DNA of 10,339 bases from NCBI GenBank assembly GCA_964351885.1, contig CAYGPP010000140.1:1-10339 (forward strand). Direction: 5' to 3'. Both the position numbers and the translations under genes were made by a program. Each line of letters begins with the position of its first letter. The stretch's first letter is position 1. The notes under the pieces are model-generated. The model had not been told where the DNA came from, ran no database searches, and saw only the letters and a list, made by a program, of their open reading frames with translations. Positions 6,997 through 10,339 of the stretch are shown here, in pieces. The stretch is from Marinoscillum sp964351885 (GTDB lineage: Bacteria; Bacteroidota; Bacteroidia; Cytophagales; Cyclobacteriaceae).

Positions 6997-9948
6997 CTAG
7001 CGCCTAATAAAGATTCTTTTGATTTGATTAAGATTATTTTCCCCGGTCACTTGTAAAATGTAGAATCCACTTTGCGAAGGAGCCTCAAAACTCAACGTTT
7101 GATTGATACTATTATCAAAAGGCTTGTCGAAGACTACATGCCCCGTCATATCCATCAATCTAATATTTACACTTTGTTTTTTTTCTAGGTTTAAGGCTAC
7201 TTTGAAAGATCTAAATGCTGGATTCGGATATACCATTACTGGATTTTCGAACTCAGGCAAGTCTGGATCATTGCTAGTAAGTACATCGATGTTGTCAAGA
7301 TAGAGCTTATTACCATTGCCGTTGGTGAATACAAAAGCCACTCTCAGGTCTGGCCAGATCATGTATTCGGTTAGGTCAATAAATATCTTTTTCCAGTCAT
7401 CTTCACTTTTTGGAACCCATTCCTCATTGCTGTTTGTAACTGCGAGCTGAGGAGCGTTGAGGCTGAGAAGTTCTTTCTCATACGTTCGACCACAATTGAA
7501 TGAGAGTAATACCCTGAGGTTATCGTTGAATCCGAGCCTTTGAGCATAGGAATATTCAAATCTTAATCCGCCGAATTTATAATCACCGGTCAATATTGTT
7601 GGTGAGACCAATACGCTTTGCCCAGAAGTATCATTATTGAAACTTCTAGTTGCTAATACTTCATTTCTATCGATTCTCACAACTTCAAAGAAACTGTACC
7701 CTTTGATATCAACAACTTGCCAAGTGATCGACTCGAAATTTTCTCTCAGTGGAATCAATTCTTCATTTGCCTCTATTAATCCGTAATGTGACCACCTATT
7801 ATTTCCTTCAAATTGATCCAACTGCCCATTAACTTCCCCGATTTCAAAGAGTATTTCGTTCATTCCAAATATCAATTGTTCGGATGTTGAGATGCTCAAA
7901 TAATCAGTTTCACCTGATCGAAGGGATAATTCCTTGAATAAATAATTTTTTGGTACATCATTGATTATTGTTCTGATTGACACAGAATCGATTGTCTCAT
8001 ATCCAAAGTTCTTAATTTCCAAATTAGCTCTGGAGGTAGTTTCGCAAGCAACCAATGGTAAATCTTTTATCGACTTGATCCCAATATCGTAAGGCAGAAG
8101 ATTGGCAGATGTCAAGGTGATTTCGTCAAGATAAATGTTGTTTCCTCCGGCATTGACCCCCATAAAACCGATTTGTACGTTTTCTTCGCCTGAAAATCTT
8201 GTGAGGTTGAGACTAATTTTTTCCCAATCATCTGTACGGTTAGGAACAAAACTGAAATCTGAAGGATTAGCTGTCGATAGGGAGTTTCCGTATCGTTCAA
8301 AAACGATGTTGCGTTTAAGGAAAGTTGCTCCACAATCTGTGGATACAGATACAATTAGACCATCTGAGACCTCATTAGGTCTGCCAGTATAGGCATAATC
8401 AAAGTTAAGCTGAACTGAAGTGAGTGCTGATAAATCGAATGTTGGTGTAGTGAAAATATCTCGATAGCCGAAGTTGACCTTTTGATCGTAAAATGGAAGA
8501 AATCCGGCTGTATTTCCCAATGATTGAGAAGGCGCAGTTGTTTTCATCCATTTAGAATTTGCTCCATTTTCCATGTAAGAAAATAATTCATTATTGTTTT
8601 CGAAATTTTCCGAGTAAGGAACAATTACTTGTTCAAATGGAAAAATAGTGGTTGACCTCATGTTATTATTCTTATTACCATCATTGATGCCATTCACTTC
8701 TTTTATTTCGATGGAGAGACTATCAGGAATAGTCATTGATAAATCTATAGGATCAAAATTGATAATGGCAGTGGCTCCCATTCCTAATGAATTGGTGATC
8801 GTAAGTGTCTCTTGCGTAATTCCATTGACATGAAGAGCTATTTCATAACTTTCTATAATATTGGTTCCATAGTTTCTTACTTCAACGCTTGGGTTAATTG
8901 ATATTTCGCAGCTCATTTGATTCGGTGACACTATTGATCGAATACCTAAGTCATTTGCGACCATTACTGGTTCGCTTAAACCGGGGGACGAAAGCAAAGA
9001 AGCCCTTCTTGGGCTCATTTCGAGCACTGTGCGCATTCTCTCTTTTTGGCAAGTAGTAAAGAGATTCATACAGACATCATCAGTATAGTCCATATAGTTT
9101 TGGATCATGTCGTTTGATTCACATGAAAACTTTGATCCAGGGCAATCAAAAGTCGCATTCTGAGCGGTTGGTGTGTCAGAACAGTAATCATCAAATGAAC
9201 AGCTTCCATCACCCCAAATATGTTTTAGACCTAAATAATGCCCCATTTCATGAACAGTGGTTCTCCCATAACTATCAAAGTCAGAAGCTTTTGGGTTGAT
9301 TCCTAAATATTCATAATCGATCATGAGTCCATCGCTTGATTTGTAGTTAACTAGTTCAGAGCCTTCAATACTTGAAAATGGAAATTGAGCGGCACCAAGA
9401 AAACCATTTAAATCTGTTACCCATATATTGACATAGAAGTCTTGATTCCAAAAGCTCTCTGAAGTCAATGCGGCTTCATCATTTCTTGGGTGATAGGAAT
9501 TCTTAGAGCCTTTTTGTCGGATAATGCCAGTTGTTGCTAACCCTTCAGGGTCTTGCTTAGCGAGTACGAATTCAATTTCTGTATCTGTGGCTACTGGTAG
9601 AAATTCCTCTGGTGTTTCGGTAGCGTCAGTATTCGTTCTACGAAAATCTGCATTGAGAATGTCTACTTGCTCTAGTATTCTTTGATCCGAAATGTTCGTT
9701 CCATTCCCTATACTACTGCCATCATGGATGATATGGAAGACAAGAGGTATTTGGTAAACGGTATTGCCTAGACTATTCTTTCGTGCTCGGCTCAGTTTTT
9801 CACTACTAGCTTTTTTCAACCAGTTTTCGAATTGTTCGAGGGACTCTTTACGTTGTTTGTTCGCAAAAAGCGAATCGGTGGCACATCGTTCCTGTGTCCA
9901 GCTAGGGAAGGCTAAAAGCCAAAATAAACACAGGAAAAAAAATCTCAT
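6997..9948 (-). CDS. Secreted M43 (pappalysin/cytophagalysin-type) zinc metalloprotease with T9SS type A tail
   Basis: This 983-residue exported protease starts at the ATG at 9948, two bases after the nifU stop; a TTG two codons upstream is less likely. Residues 1-19 (MRFFFLCLFWLLAFPSWTQ) are a signal peptide, and about 20-62 may be a propeptide. The catalytic domain spans about 63-320. It shows 'IPLVFHIIHDG', the zinc motif HEMGHYLGLKH (233-243, with H233, E234, H237, H243), the 'CSDTP' segment (256-260) and the Met-turn 'NYMDY' (284-288). Six cysteines (250, 256, 269, 276, 293, 300) could form disulfides, as in M43B enzymes. Two homologous beta-rich modules follow at about 333-610 and 621-888. 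Residues 904-983 are the T9SS type A tail ('VMVYPNPAFRSFKV', 'IRLMDMTGHVVF', 'SGFYILQV', final 'IKRIFIRR'). It should cleave proteins outside the cell or on the surface; the natural substrate is unknown. Family assignment is firm. Confidence 0.95.
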   Translation of the reverse strand: MRFFFLCLFWLLAFPSWTQERCATDSLFANKQRKESLEQFENWLKKASSEKLSRARKNSLGNTVYQIPLVFHIIHDGSSIGNGTNISDQRILEQVDILNADFRRTNTDATETPEEFLPVATDTEIEFVLAKQDPEGLATTGIIRQKGSKNSYHPRNDEAALTSESFWNQDFYVNIWVTDLNGFLGAAQFPFSSIEGSELVNYKSSDGLMIDYEYLGINPKASDFDSYGRTTVHEMGHYLGLKHIWGDGSCSFDDYCSDTPTAQNATFDCPGSKFSCESNDMIQNYMDYTDDVCMNLFTTCQKERMRTVLEMSPRRASLLSSPGLSEPVMVANDLGIRSIVSPNQMSCEISINPSVEVRNYGTNIIESYEIALHVNGITQETLTITNSLGMGATAIINFDPIDLSMTIPDSLSIEIKEVNGINDGNKNNNMRSTTIFPFEQVIVPYSENFENNNELFSYMENGANSKWMKTTAPSQSLGNTAGFLPFYDQKVNFGYRDIFTTPTFDLSALTSVQLNFDYAYTGRPNEVSDGLIVSVSTDCGATFLKRNIVFERYGNSLSTANPSDFSFVPNRTDDWEKISLNLTRFSGEENVQIGFMGVNAGGNNIYLDEITLTSANLLPYDIGIKSIKDLPLVACETTSRANLEIKNFGYETIDSVSIRTIINDVPKNYLFKELSLRSGETDYLSISTSEQLIFGMNEILFEIGEVNGQLDQFEGNNRWSHYGLIEANEELIPLRENFESITWQVVDIKGYSFFEVVRIDRNEVLATRSFNNDTSGQSVLVSPTILTGDYKFGGLRFEYSYAQRLGFNDNLRVLLSFNCGRTYEKELLSLNAPQLAVTNSNEEWVPKSEDDWKKIFIDLTEYMIWPDLRVAFVFTNGNGNKLYLDNIDVLTSNDPDLPEFENPVMVYPNPAFRSFKVALNLEKKQSVNIRLMDMTGHVVFDKPFDNSINQTLSFEAPSQSGFYILQVTGENNLNQIKRIFIRR
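7285..8088 (-). repeat. Second copy of the duplicated ancillary module in the M43 protease
   Basis: Residues about 621-888 mirror the first copy in the same order: 'DIGIKS', a Cys at 635, 'LEIKNFG', 'EIGEVNG' with an N-rich turn, 'ENFES', 'LLSFNCGRTY', 'DDWKKIFIDLTEY' and 'TNGNGNKLYLDNI'. Clear protein similarity but no long identical DNA suggests an old duplication. Confidence 0.75.
8119..8952 (-). repeat. First copy of the duplicated ancillary module in the M43 protease
   Basis: Residues about 333-610 pair with a second copy downstream. Each has an N-terminal CARDB-like half (D-L-G-I-R-S, a Cys, 'VEVRNYG', 'EIKEVNG' followed by an N-rich turn) and a C-terminal MAM-like half starting at 'ENFE', with 'SVSTDCGATF', 'DDWEKISLNLTRF' and 'GFMGVNAGGNNIYLDEI'. 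Such halves usually bind protein or sugar partners. Confidence 0.75.
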
Positions 9949-9950
9949 AT

Positions 9951-10238
9951 TCAAATTACAGCATTTGGCAATTTGGCATTCGGATCATCCGGTGCTGTCA
10001 AGTTGATTGCTTCCACGCCTGTAACTTCCGGAACAACACGTTTGATAGCCTCAGTTACTCCTGCTTTTAGTGTCATCGCAGACATAGGACAGGAGCCACA
10101 GCTACCTAAGAGCTCAAGCGAAACGACCATTTTGTCATTTACGTCTAACAGTTGCACATCGCCACCGTCCGCTTCCAAATATGGTCTAATGCTATCCAAA
10201 GCACTTTCGATTCTTCCAATCAATTCTTGACTTGCCAT
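9951..10238 (-). CDS. NifU C-terminal-domain Fe-S cluster scaffold protein
   Basis: This 95-residue cytoplasmic protein is essentially a NifU C-terminal (Nfu) domain. 'IRPYLEADGGDVQLLDV' (17-33) is the first family block. 'GSCGSCPMSAMTLKAGVTEAI' region carries the CxxC pair C47 and C50, which holds a transient Fe-S cluster between two subunits. The short tail ends 'LPNAVI'. Family members pass clusters to apo-proteins. There is no N-terminal A-type extension, and the length fits short Nfu proteins of Bacteroidota. The ATG lies 4 nt after the stop of an Mrp-like gene, and its TGA is followed after 2 nt by the ATG of the protease. An Mrp-Nfu pair is sensible for Fe-S delivery; the protease link looks purely positional. 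No Shine-Dalgarno sequence is apparent. Confidence 0.95.
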   Translation of the reverse strand: MASQELIGRIESALDSIRPYLEADGGDVQLLDVNDKMVVSLELLGSCGSCPMSAMTLKAGVTEAIKRVVPEVTGVEAINLTAPDDPNAKLPNAVI

Positions 10239-10242
10239 AAAG

Positions 10243-10339
10243 CTAAACGTTGATTTCTACCTTTTTAGTTTGTGCGGATGAAGCATTTCTTATGGCTACC
10301 TTCTGAGCCAGAGATTGAGCCAATTCATTGAACGCAGCG
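10243..10339 (-). CDS. C-terminal end of a probable Mrp/ApbC-type Fe-S carrier P-loop ATPase (5' part outside window)
   Basis: The minus strand is open from the window edge to TAG at 10243-10245, encoding 31 residues: AAFNELAQSLAQKVAIRNAS, then a short Ser/Ala-rich link and a final KKVEINV. The helix 'F.ELA..LAQ.VAIRNA' is like the last helix of Bacteroidota Mrp/NBP35-family ATPases, and in that phylum this gene commonly precedes a short nifU gene. Those proteins bind ATP and an Fe-S cluster and transfer it to clients. No P-loop or CxxC is inside the window, so the call rests on the tail and on the 4-nt spacing to nifU. That a gene ends here is safe; its identity is an inference. Confidence 0.65.
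   Translation of the reverse strand, partial: AAFNELAQSLAQKVAIRNASSAQTKKVEINV

Noticed and set aside
8112..8392. Open frames on both strands inside the protease gene
   Set aside because: They overlap conserved MAM-like module sequence in the true frame and resemble no protein.
9973..10230. 85-codon plus-strand open frame
   Set aside because: It is the mirror of the nifU gene and shows no family motif.
1..10339. CRISPR array, tRNA, insertion sequence, phage or defence genes
   Set aside because: No regular direct repeats, tRNA-like cloverleaf ends, transposase motifs or terminal inverted repeats were seen, and coding density is almost complete.

Overview
The window looks like a chromosomal stretch from a member of the Bacteroidota, most likely a Cytophagales/Cyclobacteriaceae-type gliding or marine bacterium. 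The evidence is two proteins ending in type IX secretion (T9SS) type A sorting domains, an M43 cytophagalysin-type protease, a choice-of-anchor-B protein, a low-to-moderate GC content, and no consistent Shine-Dalgarno sequences before the genes. A run of 10 Ns at 4890-4899 shows that this is a draft scaffold, possibly a metagenome bin. 

All eight genes lie on the minus strand, so they are read from right to left. In transcription order they are: the last 31 codons of an Mrp/ApbC-type Fe-S carrier ATPase (10243-10339, cut by the window edge); a NifU C-terminal-domain Fe-S scaffold (9951-10238); a large secreted M43 metalloprotease with a T9SS tail (6997-9948); a tandem double D-alanine--D-alanine ligase-like ATP-grasp protein split by the assembly gap (4331-6965); a membrane-anchored protein with three PASTA repeats (3407-4255); a secreted T9SS protein of unknown function (1542-3407); a single-domain rhodanese (1246-1545); and a secreted choice-of-anchor-B beta-propeller-like protein (1-1249, its C-terminus lies outside the window). 

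Spacing is very tight. There are 4 nt, 2 nt and 31 nt between the first four genes, then 75 nt before the PASTA gene. The last three junctions are a 1-nt overlap (TAGTG) and two ATGA overlaps. This is consistent with one long operon, with 4256-4330 as the only plausible place for an internal promoter. Functionally the cluster mixes Fe-S cluster assembly (mrp, nifU), cell-wall precursor synthesis or sensing (double Ddl, PASTA) and exported surface proteins. The Mrp-NifU and Ddl-PASTA pairs make biochemical sense; the other links are only positional. 

No RNA genes, mobile elements, CRISPR arrays or phage genes were seen, and no stretch of 300 bases lacks a gene. The most notable object is the tandem Ddl-like protein: both halves carry most ATP-grasp ligase motifs but differ in key positions. 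The gene would be miscalled as two fragments because the 10-N gap breaks the reading frame. I found no convincing new defence or mobile system here.
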